DNA from: Diphasiastrum complanatum
Taxonomy: Eukaryota > Streptophyta > Lycopodiopsida > Lycopodiales > Lycopodiaceae
DNA: 64,000 nt
Assembly: GCA_029204225.1 (NCBI GenBank)
Contig: CM055100.1
Coordinates: 27,668,649-27,732,648, forward strand
Reading direction: 5' to 3'
Position numbers and translations under genes: made by a program. Under the pieces are notes generated by a model. It worked only from the letters and a program-made list of their open reading frames with translations, was not told the origin of the DNA and made no database searches. The stretch's first letter is position 1. Each line of letters begins with the position of its first letter. Shown piece after piece: positions 1 through 10,329 of the stretch.

Positions 1-1700
1 ATAGAAACTTCTCTGATCCATTTTATTCGATTCATACAATGATGTGTGCTCTCAATAAATGTATACATGTGCAACTTGTCATATTGCATATGAAGTATTT
101 CTTCAACACCTAATTCAATTGTAATAAGTATTGAAAATAATGTGCTATGGAGTACCTTTTTATATTTCATGATTCACTATCATACGAAACATGACTTATA
201 CTAAATGCATATCATATGCATGATGTATTGAAAATGAAATAATACATGACTAATAACTTTTTGTAGTAGTAGATTATTATACCTTTCTAAAATTATTCTT
301 TTCAAGAGAAAGTATATACGGTACATCATGTAAGTGACGGTGATCAAATACATGGCAATGAATATGAGTAGCTTGAGTCCTGTCATCTTGAGTACACTTG
401 AAGTTTTGACCAATTTTATTAGTGTTTTATTGTTTATCACTCCCAATGAATTAACATGTAGTTTTCAAGTAAATCTATAGATTGAATCAATCTAAATATG
501 ATGTAATGAATAGATAAACTATGTTCAAATTTACAAAGCATATTTTTGAGTTGTTTTTGTCAATCTTTTGAAACCATATCATTCTGAATTATAATTTGAG
601 ATTTTTTAGAATATGAATGAAGCAATGTTGATTCCCCCAAGCACTACAAGCACATTCATATTCTATTTTCTAGTCGAAGATTTTTAGTGTGTACCTCTCA
701 TTGACACATGCCTTGAAATTGGCATCCACTATGGATTTCTAGACAGCTCAAAGTCAAAATAAGATCGTTTTTTATTATGTGTTTCATACAAAAATCATTC
801 AATAGTATCTAAACTTATTAAGTGATGATAATATTTTCATTTTCATTCTTCAAATAAATTATCTAGAACATGAAATAACACCCTAAATATATGAATTTTG
901 CATATTGAACAACAAAATTTATATTTGTGCAAAGAAGTTGGAACTTTTATGAAAAAGCATGATCTCATGACATAATTATATAAAAGTTTAATTAATTGAT
1001 TTATTTTGATTACAACCCTTACATCTTGTAAGTTTTTTACATGGAAGCATGACTTTAGAGAGCATTATGGGGTTAATTCTCTTCATCTAACATTATTTTG
1101 ACTTTATCTTCCAATTCCACTATGAGCACACTTGAATTTTCTCAATTATTCGAAATTATGTTTATTTAGCTTCATGTATAGAGTAATTGAGTTTGTACAA
1201 GAAAATTACTTTTGAGAACATGATGTTGAATGATAATTTCGTCAATGGAAGGCTTATGTTGGAAATGACCTCATTAAGCCTATGCAATTTATTTAGAATA
1301 CGGGCTGAAAGTCAATGCATGAATATACATGTTTTACGTAAATGATCAAGATCAAGCTTAATCTCAGTGAAAGATAGTTTGATGTAGTTGGTATGCTCAT
1401 GTATTGACTTGTGTTAATATTGGGACTATCTAATGATAGAAAATGTTTTTTTTGTGTGTGTGTGTTTTGGTTCAAACCATTTTTAAAAGCATATTCAATC
1501 TTAAAAGTGTTTAGATACACCACACAAGTCAAGTCACTTGCAAAATCAAAAGACTTAAAAAAAAATCAACCAATACAAATACAAGTAGCTAGTTCTTCAT
1601 CAAACACTAAGAGTTATTCATCTTTTAGTCATTTAACAAATTAAATATTGGTAAAACATATTTCGGTTTATGGTTTTTTGAATAGTAGATATTGTCAAGA
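1..1700. other. AT-rich DNA without a recognisable gene
   Basis: This stretch is AT-rich, with stops frequent in all frames and only short open frames that show no family motif. A short TG-rich tract lies near 1455. I see no LTR ends, primer-binding site or splice-flanked coding block. It may be old transposon DNA that has decayed beyond recognition. Confidence 0.6.
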
Positions 1701-1732
1701 AACTTATACTAAAAACATAGTAGAAGGCTCAC

Positions 1733-1886
1733 CTTGATACCCTTTGACCACTTGCCTTTGCCTTTGCCCTTGAATTTTTGTTTGATGAACATGGCCTCTT
1801 TACCTTCTTGAGATGTTGTTGTAGAACTACCTCTTGCTTGAAGCCTTAACTCCTCATTCACCAAAATCTCTTGCAAATTCACAATA
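1733..1886 (-). pseudogene. Ty1/copia gag fragment
   Basis: The minus strand reads a short gag-like segment with the motif LQEILVNEELRLQ followed by a lysine/glycine-rich run (KFKGKGKGKWSKG). This is what lies between the UBN2-type gag domain and the zinc knuckle in plant copia elements. No zinc knuckle or protease follows. It is bordered on the higher-coordinate side by the GCCACATAGGC repeat cluster and an LTR fragment, so it is a truncated relic. The family assignment rests on a short motif and on context. Confidence 0.5.
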
Positions 1887-1994
1887 TTGTGGCTTGCCAC
1901 ATGGCCTACATAGGCTTGTGTAGCAGGCCACATAGGCCTGCTATCTACCAAGCCTATCATAAGCTGCCATGTGGCAAGTCACGTATGTCTTCTA
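1887..1994. repeat. GCCACATAGGC-type short repeats
   Basis: Several degenerate copies of a short motif (GGCCACATAGGC, GCCATGTGGCAAGTCACGTA) lie directly before the LTR start at 1995. The same motif builds a much larger array at about 47990-48640, again beside a Copia-A LTR, so the two sites probably share an origin. Confidence 0.6.
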
Positions 1995-2211
1995 TGTGAA
2001 AAATTGCCTACATTGGCAAATCTAACCATGTAGAATATTGTACATTTTGTCAATATTGTTTGTTGGTTACTTGAATGGCCAAAGTGTCACTTGTACATTC
2101 ACACCTAAAGTAGGTTACCACAAGTCAAGAGGAGTGGTGTCCATTTGGTAGTGATTCCTACTTTGTAGGATCTAGACCATGATTTATGATGAGATTTGTA
2201 CCTACCAACCC
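1995..2211 (+). repeat. Copia-A LTR fragment, plus orientation
   Basis: The sequence opens TGTGAAAAATTGCC and for about 135 bp matches the reverse complement of 49265-49400, which is the LTR start next to the polypurine tract of the Copia-A copy there. A second part, from TTCCTACTTTGTAGG (about 2155) to 2211, matches 47592-47650 in the same orientation. The other LTR end is missing: the sequence runs straight into the GCATCCGAC array. Confidence 0.7.
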
Positions 2212-2214
2212 GAC

Positions 2215-2975
2215 AAATAGACTTTAGAATTGCATTCGACGGAGAATTTAAAATTGCATCCGACAGAGCATTCCCATATCAGTTTTCATCCGACATCCAT
2301 TTGTATTCGTTGCAATTTTTTGAGTTCTTCGAATTTTCCAGCTTACTCGAGATTTCAAAAGAATTGCATTCGACGAGCTCTTAGATCTGAAGCCCACGAG
2401 TTTTCATCCACTCTGTTTGCATCTGTCAATCATTTTCATCTGGCGTCATCTGTATGCATTGCATCCGCAAAAGAATTTGCATCCGACACTCTGCATTCAT
2501 TTCCATCCGATGCTCTCTCTACATTTGCATCCGACACACCCTCTACATTTCTATCCGACACTCCAGCTGCATTTGTATCTGACGCCCTCATCTGCATTTG
2601 CATCCGACATCCCTTCTCCAATTGCATCCACCTGTATCTTTTCAATTGCATCTGCCAATGTCTTTTCAATTGCATTTGTCATTGTCTTCCACATTGCATC
2701 TGACGTCCTCTATCTTTATTTGAATCCGACGTCTTCTCTTTTTTCGATCCAATGTACTTTTCGATTTGGTAAATTTTTTGACCATTTCTCTACATTGTTA
2801 TTTGCATCCACCAACTCTCTCGTCCTTTTCGATTTTTTCATTATGGTGTTTTTCGAGTTTTTGAATTTTTTGAGAATCGCAAGCATCTAATATTTTTTTG
2901 AGTTTGTATTTGACGCCCATCTTGTTTTCCATCCGACGCCCATCTAAATTGCATTCGATGACCTTTAGATTGCAT
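2215..2975. repeat. degenerate GCATCCGAC array
   Basis: A loosely repeated motif, GCATCCGAC or GCATTCGAC, recurs about a dozen times at uneven spacing, separated by T- and C-rich spacers. The composition keeps several frames open on both strands, giving overlapping frames of over 150 codons. None has a conserved motif, so they are not called as genes. The array lies between two inverted LTR fragments of one family. Confidence 0.7.
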
Positions 2976-2984
2976 CCGACATTT

Positions 2985-3640
2985 TGTCGTATGTTTTTTT
3001 AAAAAGATTTGTGTTGCATTTTTCACAAAAAATTTGTAGCATTTTTTGTCGCAAATTTTTTGTAGCACTTGTTGTCTCAAATTTTTTGCCGCAAAAATAT
3101 TTTTTTTAACACTTTTGTCTCATTTTTCGCAAAAATATTTGTCACATTTTTCGCAAAGAAAAAAATTGTTGTATTATTCGCAAAAGAAATTTAACACTTC
3201 TGTTGAATTTTTCGTAAAAAAAATTGTTTCATTTTTTGCAAAAAATTTTGCTGCAGTATTTTGTCGCAAATATTTTTTGTTACATTTTGTACCGCAAAAA
3301 TTTTGTCGCAATTTTTTTTTGTCACAAACTTTGTCACAAAATTTTTTTTCGCAAAAGTTTATTTGTCGCATAATTTTTGTCGTTGATTTTTGCAAAATTT
3401 TGTCGCTTTTTATTAAAATTTTATCGTATTCTTGTCGCAAATTTTGTCATTTTTTCTCGCAAATTTTTGTCATTTTTTGTTGCAAAATTTTGTCGCATAA
3501 TTTTGTCATCTTTTTTTGCAAATTTTTGTCGCAAAATTTTTGTCGTTTTTTTCGCAAAAATTTTGTCACAATTTGTTGTAGCAGTTTTACCTTCGGGATT
3601 TTTTGAAGCAAATTTGTTTTGCATCATTGTTTGTCGCAAA
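2985..3640. repeat. TTTTGTCGCAAA low-complexity array
   Basis: Short units of the form TTTTGTCGCAAAATTTTT recur many times with irregular spacing. The core TTTTGTCGCAAAA is close to self-complementary (TTTTG/CAAAA). Frames open by composition encode only Phe/Cys/Lys-rich low-complexity peptides. The array follows directly on the GCATCCGAC array and ends just before the inverted LTR fragment at 3660. Confidence 0.75.
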
Positions 3641-3659
3641 ATTTTCCAACCTAGCCTCA

Positions 3660-3901
3660 TTCCAAGAGTCATGCCAAGTAGGTGGCTAGTTGGTCAATCT
3701 CCACCACAAATCTAGGAATTAGGTCTTATAAAGTAGCAATCACTACCAAATTGACTTGACCCACTCTTTAGACTTGATCTAACCTACACTAGGATAGGTT
3801 TCCCATGTGGCTCCATGGCCTCACACATGTGAGACCCACTTATGTACATAATTTACAATATTTGACATGGCTAGATTTGCTAACATAGGCAATGTTTCAC
3901 A
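3660..3901 (-). repeat. Copia-A LTR fragment, minus orientation
   Basis: Read on the minus strand, the LTR begins TGTGAAACATTGCCTATG at 3901, directly after a polypurine tract (plus strand CTCCTCAAAC, 3902-3911). It matches the LTR starts at 1995 and 49400, with a further weak match to 2130-2155. The fragment is truncated at its low-coordinate side, where the TTTTGTCGCAAA array begins. Confidence 0.7.
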
Positions 3902-4531
3902 CTCCTCAAACCTTTTGCTAGAAGCCTAAATTTATACTTATTTATTCAATCTATACACCCACTTGCAATCAAGTGGTTTCTTCCCTTGAGAAAGATCAAC
4001 AAGATCCCAAGAATGATTCTCCATGAGAGCATCATACTCCACTTGCATAGCATTCATCCAACTTTTTGATTTACAAGCATATTCATAGCAAGTTGGTTCA
4101 TCAAACATTGAAGTAAAGAAAGTGTATGAAGTAAAAGATGAAATGCCTTCCCTTTAATCACCAAGAATGTCCTTCATGAAAAATAACATCCGTACTCACT
4201 ATGACTTTTTTAGTGATGGTACTGAAGACTCTATATCCTTTACTATTCTCACCATATACCACAAAGATGCCTTTGATGGAAGTTGCATCATTCTTCTTCC
4301 TTGTATCCAAGGATTGGTGTACATAGTATGTGGATCCAAATATCCTTAGATCCTTAAGATTTGGCTTTTCTCCGAATAGAACTTCATATGGGGTGATTCC
4401 TCCAATGGCTTGGTTGGGCAATCTATTACATAAGAAGTTAGCACATGTGATTGCCTCATCCCAAAATGGTTTTGGTAGACAAGCATCTAGCCTTAAGGCT
4501 TTAGCACACTTACAAAAAGATCTTTTCTCCT
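3902..4531 (-). pseudogene. Copia-A pol fragment: integrase C-terminus to RT start
   Basis: On the minus strand from about 4530 the sequence encodes the end of a copia integrase (GGITPYEVLFGEKPNLKDL, then the SKGYRVF region) and, after a gap, the first part of the reverse transcriptase. It closely parallels 50800-51480 of the copy at 49.4-52.2 kb. A deletion then joins the RT start to the polypurine tract and LTR, removing the RT catalytic domain and RNase H. At its upstream end the fragment abuts a gene-like exon near 4531, apparently the insertion point. Confidence 0.85.
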
Positions 4532-5696
4532 AGATGATACACCTCGAAGGCCTCCATGTCTCATACCAAAGGAATCTAGTTCAATAGCATCCTACAAAAG
4601 AGTAATGGAAATAAATTTAGAATGAAAGATAACAATACAACCTCAAACTTCAACTTTTGATTGAAAGAAAATGATACAACATCAAAACCAATATAATATC
4701 TACTTACCAGATCATGATCATCGAATTCAATGATGTTTCTTCTGCTAATGTCATATCCTCCAATGGCTTCTACATTGCTCGAGGGGGTATACTGAGTCCT
4801 AGGAGGATACTTTTTTTTGGAATTCCAAAATTCTTTCTCATTTGGCAAATTTTTCTCATAGGCTTTCGATTTTCTAATTATGGGCTTCAATGCCTCCTTG
4901 CTAGATTTCCAATTGCCATCTTTATCAAAATCTATCTCACTTTCGAGATCATTATAACTATAATCAATAAAGTCAAAAAAATTTGAGAACTATTTTGCAA
5001 AAATTGAGAAGACTTCATCCTCTCTCAAATTAAAAACATCTTCTATATCATTAAAAAAAATATAACTATCATTGTTTATAAAGTATATAGGAACATCAAG
5101 TATAGTTTTTTTATTAATAGGAGTTGAAGTTGGAAGAGAATCAGATAGGATTATAGAACGAGAGATAGTTTACTCAAACTCTGAAGCCATGGATGCTTCA
5201 ACTTGAACACCTATATCAATATTTACTTCATCTACTTCGATTAGAACAGATGTAGAAGCTTCAATTAAGCGAACAGAATAAGATTTAACATATTCATCAC
5301 CTGGGATCTCTACAAAGATATAGAAGACAAACGACATACCTTTGATAAGAAGGCGACAACTTTTATAGTGATGATATTGCTATATGTATTTCTTTTAAAG
5401 TACTCATGTTCGAGTACTTTCTATCATGTTTGTGCTTAGAATATGGTTGTGAATATACTAGGTCATGGAAATGAATGAAACTAAAAGTGTATATATCTAT
5501 AACAAGAGTAGCGATAATCTAAGAAAAATGATCAAGAAGAACAAGTAATTTAAAATGTTTATCATAAATAGGCTTATCGTTATCAAAAGAGACAAAAAAG
5601 AGAAAAAAAAAACATACTCAAATTTGTCAGATGGAATGTCACTGGCTTTCAAAAACTCCCTAAGATTATCTTCTGTAGACCATGAATAACTAGCCA
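4532..5696 (-). pseudogene. broken spliced gene of unknown function
   Basis: An ATG at 5696 starts a short exon (MASYSWSTEDNLREFLKAS...) ending at a GTATGT donor-like site near 5610. From about 5318 to 4711 one minus-strand frame runs some 205 codons with only two stops (TAA and TAG). It is preceded by an acceptor-like TTTGTAG and ends at CTG|GTAAGT. A further acceptor, CTTTTGTAG near 4592, leads to a short exon starting DAIELDSFGM that runs into the Copia-A fragment. This looks like a host gene, or a spliced transposon gene, killed by stops and insertion. I recognise no domain. The first intron's phase does not join cleanly, so an exon may be missing from my model. Confidence 0.45.
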
Positions 5697-5699
5697 TAG

Positions 5700-6420
5700 T
5701 GATGATGATATCGGTTCAGCGTGCATGACAATTTACGCTCGCAAATCCATGCTAAAGGCATGCGTTGATTAGATACTTTGGAAGCGAAAGGGTTGATATC
5801 GGTTCAATGCGCTAGGGTGAGTGCGATCAATGGTTGAGCTCAAGGCATGAGTGTCGTTTCGATATAAGGTTCATAGTTTAAGAGTGAAGATGTTATGAAA
5901 AAAGGATCACGAAATCTCGATGCCTCAATGGTTTTCATATTCATGGCCTTTCCCTACAAATCATAGCCATACATTTGTCAATTTATGAATGAATACCTGC
6001 GACTTTAAATGTCCACCAATAATTCTACGCCAACATAGTCCACACCGAAAAAAAATAAATGTTCTATCATTAGAGCCATTTTGAATCATCATTACTGACT
6101 AGACTATGATTGGATTTTTGAGATCCTAGACTTAACGGTCACCGAATTTCGTACCTGGAGATCCGATACGTCTACGGAAACCCACGAGGGCAATCATTTT
6201 TTATCTATATAAGCACAAATAAACCATTGAAAAAATATTTTCCTTCATTGCAACTAGATTTGACCCCTGAATATTGGTCCAGTGTGCACGACATCTACAA
6301 AGCGTTCTGAGTACTCTCACTCACGCATTGATCTGATGGCGATATCGGTTCAACGCGCGCCTCTCCTAGTAACAGATTGTTGCTCCTTACATGTGTGCGT
6401 TGATCCGATATTGGGATAGA
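5700..6420. other. non-coding stretch with repeated GATATCGGTTCA motif
   Basis: No coding signal was seen. The motif GATATCGGTTCA followed by RYGCG occurs at about 5707, 5795 and 6341. Related GCGTTGATYNGAT or GCATTGATCTGAT words lie nearby. This may be the remains of a tandemly repeated element. Confidence 0.5.
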
Positions 6421-6422
6421 TA

Positions 6423-6733
6423 ATGGTGAGGACAAAGCAGACTGTCCCGATTCATCCTGGTGGTGTCCCATTGCATGCAAGCTGCCACGGAAATCCATCA
6501 CCTCCACGTCCTCCACCCCTGTCTCCTAGGCTAAGGGGAAGAACACGTGACCCACCATGGTTGAAGGACATTCGGAGGCTACAGAAGTCTAAGCTCTACA
6601 AACAGCCTATGAATATTTCCAAGTTAAATTCTTTTCAGATTTTGGTTTTGCAGCTGTTTATGCCAAGTGGGTGACTATTATGCCCAAGGATTTCATGATT
6701 GTGTTCAAGCTACGGGACACAAATGACAAGTTT
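6423..6733 (+). pseudogene. histone H3 pseudogene, internally deleted
   Basis: The ATG at 6423 is followed by VRTKQT, nearly the invariant first residues of histone H3. The nucleotides beyond still follow an H3 coding sequence through the tail, but with frame-disrupting indels. At 6561-6587 the frame reads LKDIRRLQK, matching the start of the histone fold (H3 residues around 48-57). In a shifted frame from 6593 comes ALQTAYEYFQVKFFSD and then AKWVTIMPKD (about 6665-6691), aligning without gaps to the H3 segment from ALQEA to VTIMPKD. About 33 codons between these blocks are missing. The frameshift, the deletion and the absence of the normal C-terminus show it is dead. CENH3 is less likely, given the MxRTKQT start. 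Confidence 0.85.
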
Positions 6734-6914
6734 GGTGAGTGCTTCCAATTTACTCTGTTTTTTTTTTCAAAACCAACAGTTAAAAAAAAAACGGAAGCAA
6801 CCTCAATCGACCCGACTTTATTTCGGGTGTAGAGTGGGGGTGTCTCAAAGAGGAGGAGGTCCTTTGGCACTCCTAAAAAAAGCCAGAGATTTTTCACAGA
6901 CATCTTATTGTTGA

Positions 6915-7090
6915 GAGCAATCTCCTCTTCTCCTAAATCTCATAATTTTTCTTCCAAATCATTTTCTCTTTCTCCTCCTAGATCTCCTCCTAAAGCTTCT
7001 CCTCAGTCTACTTCTCCTCCTAAATCTCATAGGTGTCCTCCTAAAGCTTCTTCTCAGTCCCTTCATAAAACTCCTCCTATCCCCTATTAC
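6915..7090. repeat. TCTCCTCCTAAA degenerate tandem repeat
   Basis: Units such as TCTCCTCCTAAAGCTTCT and TCTCCTAAATCTCAT recur, so one plus-strand frame reads as a Ser/Pro/Lys-rich peptide (SPPKS and PPKAS repeats) through to about 7157. This could be a disordered protein segment of a lost gene or simple pyrimidine-rich repeat DNA. No start context or partner domain supports a gene. Confidence 0.5.
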
Positions 7091-7199
7091 GTCTCTCCCT
7101 CCACCGCAAGGAGCAGAGTTAGACCAATTTGTAAAGTTAAAGGTCGACTCATTTTTTGATGACATTCATTTTTGGTTTTTTCTATATCACTTCATGCAC

Positions 7200-8095
7200 C
7201 CCCTAGACTTACATTTGTAGATTCTCCAAAATATGTATAGTTTGACCAACTAATTTTTACACATCTTAAATCTCTAGGTCCACTTTACAATTTTTAGATG
7301 CCACGTACCAAAATTAATCATCTCCTTATCAAATTAGATATAGATGAATTATAAAATAAGGACAACATGTTAGGAGAAAATGTAGGAGCGGAGGCCATTC
7401 GATATTGACTGAAGGTTTTTCAAACTCCAATTTTTATAGATGTTGCATTGTTTCCTATACAATTTATGAGTGCTTTTCACCTCCCTGATTTTGCCACCTT
7501 GCACTATGAGATGATAAAAAACATCAAGGAGGGGACTCCATTGCTTGTGATCCCATACATACACAAGTAAGTGTATGCTTTTCACATTTTAATAAGTTGA
7601 TTTTTTCATATAAATTGCGATTTTACTTGCAATCTAAAAAATATATTTTCTTTATTGCAGTGGCCCTTGGAGGTTATATGCTTTGTTTTTATATCTCAAT
7701 GATGAGGGTGTGTGTAATCCGATTTGTATAAATATGAACTCTATTACACCCACAAAGAAGTGAAGAGCCTTATCCAAAAAGTACTGGAACTCTTTCCAGT
7801 GCCAAGTGCAACAACCTATACAAAGCTTAAAATGTTTGATGCAAAGGCATTTTTTATTTTATATCAATTCGACACATGCTTGTTTCTTATGTAGATTCCA
7901 ATTCTATTTTTGTTTTTTGCAGTTCTCTTACCCAAAGGTGTCCCCAAAGGAGATAATGTATTCTTGGTAGGAGACAATAAAAATTGTTATCAAAAATTCA
8001 TTTCCAATTTCAATTATACATTCTCCACCAAAGTTACTTCCATCTAGAGAAATGGATATAGAAATCATAACAAGGAAAGATTCTCAACTTGAACA
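7200..8095 (+). pseudogene. exon-like blocks of an unknown gene
   Basis: A plus-strand block ending with LLVIPYIH at about 7566 is followed by GTAAGT. After 94 bp an acceptor TTTATTGCAG ends at 7660, and the frame continues in phase with GPWRLYALFLYLNDEGVCNP. Another acceptor-like TTTTTTGCAG (to 7922) precedes a third block (FSYPKVSPKE). Stops and frame changes interrupt the blocks. The intron length and phase fit a plant gene, but I recognise no family. It could equally be a spliced transposon gene. Confidence 0.4.
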
Positions 8096-8359
8096 ATGAT
8101 ACTCAAGTTGAGTGGTTTATATATTTTCAAACATGATGTATACAAAAAATTTATACGACATAATAAAAAATTAAATTGTTTAGATTATATGAATCTTCAC
8201 TTTCGATGGATGTTCGTATGTCTTTGTATTTTATATGCTCTTTCTGTCTTGCTCTTACTTTCACATGAGAAGCTGTTTAAGTTCAATAATCTTGTAAAAT
8301 TGAATCACTAAGAAACTAAAAAATGAAAAATTTTATATGGCATAACGTACCTTAACACC

Positions 8360-9498
8360 ATTCAATCAAAATTCATAGTACTGAGGAAGATCGAATGTGA
8401 TATCATCCTCAACCTCAATCATAGCAAGAATGTTGTCATTTATTTTCATTGTTATTTGAAGTTTCTCTTGATGATTCAATGCATAATCTTGATCTAGTGG
8501 CTTCCACTCGTTTTTGCATTTTATCCATCTTCTATAATATAGTAGCAAAGCATTTGTTTTTCTATGTGATATCTAAATGTCATTGATGACTTAAATACTT
8601 TGCACTCAACTTGTTCATTTTAATCATCCAACAACTTGACGAGCATTTCATCACTCAAGTCCTTAGAAATAAACATTGTTTTTGTTCGTCAAACATTGCA
8701 TTTGAACAAAAAAAATCAACAAAAATAATAAAAGGTAGATACCAACTTAATCTATTATTTTTTGAACCAGTGCTACAATTTAATATACTTTGAATATCCA
8801 TATAAAGTCTAGATCGAAAACTTTCTGAAATTGTTGAATCTGGAGACATTCATTTCTCACTCAAAAAATCTGGTAGAGGATATGGCTCTAATCTACCCAC
8901 TAAACTATTTTTATCAAGAATATAGAGGTGATCATTAAAAAAAAAAACTTCTAACTCTAAAAGAGATTTTCAAAAACGACCTTTATATTGCAAAATACCG
9001 ATATCAGAATGTATGACATCAATTATTCCTACAATAGATTGAATTGACTACCGTTCAACGAAATTTGATGGATATAAATTGCAAAACCAACAAAAATATC
9101 GCGAGAAAAATTCAATATAAAAAAAATGTTAGTACTAAAAAAAATTAATCTGAATATGTACATACTAATCATATACTTACAATTGGATTTTCTTCTATGA
9201 TCTGAATTCAAATCCTGAATGTTGAGCTCTTTGTGAAGATAAGCATGTTAAACTAAAACTTCTGTAATAGACTGACCAGCAGCTGAACTTTGAAATCTAT
9301 TATCCTTCCTTTCCAAGAGCTTCTATATATGTTATCTGATCTTTTTCTTTTTCAGAAAGAGCCTTTTGAAGAATGATGCATCAAAATCCATTGTTTTTTA
9401 CAATATATTCTTGGTATCCATTGATCTTCTGTATTTTTTTCATTGAAAATATTGATAGCATCAATGGTTCCTCTTGGTCTCCGATTATGTGTCGCCAT
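8360..9498 (-). pseudogene. exon-like relic starting MATHNRRPRGT
   Basis: The ATG at 9498 opens MATHNRRPRGTIDAINIF. Downstream on the minus strand, coherent segments follow in changing frames: QKALSEKEKDQITYIEAL, then HAYLHKELNIQDLNSDHRRK ending at a GTAAGT donor (about 9177), then IIDVIHSDIGILQYKGRF after a TATTGTAG acceptor. A last piece, EWKPLDQDYALNHQEKL, lies near 8450. The segments are broken by stops and shifts. No domain is recognised. The Copia-B target site lies only six bases upstream of the ATG, on the other side of which the leader would continue at 14586. Confidence 0.4.
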
Positions 9499-9508
9499 TA
9501 GTCCAAAA

Positions 9509-10317
9509 TGTGAGAAATTGGCAAAAATCTAGCTTGGTATTTTTTATGATAGAAGTTTGTAAGTGAATCTCACATGTGTGGAGGATGTTCCCACGTGTGG
9601 AGAATTGTAAAGTAAATCAAAATGTTTGATATAGGGGTCTCATAGAATTTCATAGTCAAGCATTCAGGTGTAGGATGTTGATAGGGTCAAATTTGGCATA
9701 GATGGCACATTATCCATTTCCACTTGTAATGCCAATATTGAGCCAAACTTGTGCCAATTAGAGTGTAGACAAGTGTCATGCTTTTGTTTGATGAAGCTTA
9801 AGAGGTCCAATAGGATTTAGAGGTGGAACCTTGTGAGGTCCAATAGAAAATTGAGGTGTGCTTGAATATAGTCCAATAGAATTTAGAGGTGCATGGATCA
9901 ATGGTCCAATAGGATTAAGAGGTGGCAAAGTGTGATCCAATCATAGTTAAGCATAGTGGTAGCTCATGAATCTATTAGTATCATTGTACTCCTCCTTTTG
10001 GATCTAATTGATTTTGAGATTGAGTGGATTTTGAGTGTCATTGAATTTCTAGCTTTCTCTCTCTACCCGAGAGCTCTTGATGGTTTTTCTCTCTCTACCC
10101 GAGGAGAGCAGCTTGTTTTTACTTAGAATACTTTTGGAACACTTCCCACATGTGTGAGTGAGAGTTGGAAGTGATTGAATGCATGTAGTAGTGTGTTTTT
10201 GCCATAGAATCAAAGATAGATCTTGAATCTCAATCTAGTCTTGATCTTGGTGCATCTACACACCTTAGGAGATCACAAGTACATGTAGTGGACAATCCAC
10301 ACGTGTGAAATTCAACA
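9509..10317 (+). repeat. Copia-B 5' LTR
   Basis: The 809-bp LTR starts TGTGAGAAATTGG and ends TTCAACA. It holds four imperfect copies of a GGTCCAATAGGATTTAGAGG-type unit between about 9808 and 9927, a doubled TCTCTCTCTACCCGAG (near 10058 and 10087), and several CACATGTG/CACGTG palindromes near both ends. The palindromes are G-box-like and could bind plant bZIP or bHLH factors; this is inference. Confidence 0.95.
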
Positions 10318-10329
10318 TGGTATCAGAGC
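10318..10329 (+). other. Copia-B primer-binding site
   Basis: TGGTATCAGAGC directly follows the 5' LTR with no gap. It is complementary to the 3' end of plant initiator tRNA-Met, the usual copia primer. Confidence 0.95.

Noticed and set aside
2230-3715. Several overlapping open frames of 80-186 codons on both strands
   Set aside because: They arise from low-complexity arrays, encode Phe/Cys/Lys- or Ser/Thr-rich strings, overlap each other and contain no conserved domain.
6908-7159. 83-codon Ser/Pro-rich frame as a separate gene
   Set aside because: It is repetitive, has no start context or homologous domain, and is better listed as a repeat, possibly part of the relic downstream.
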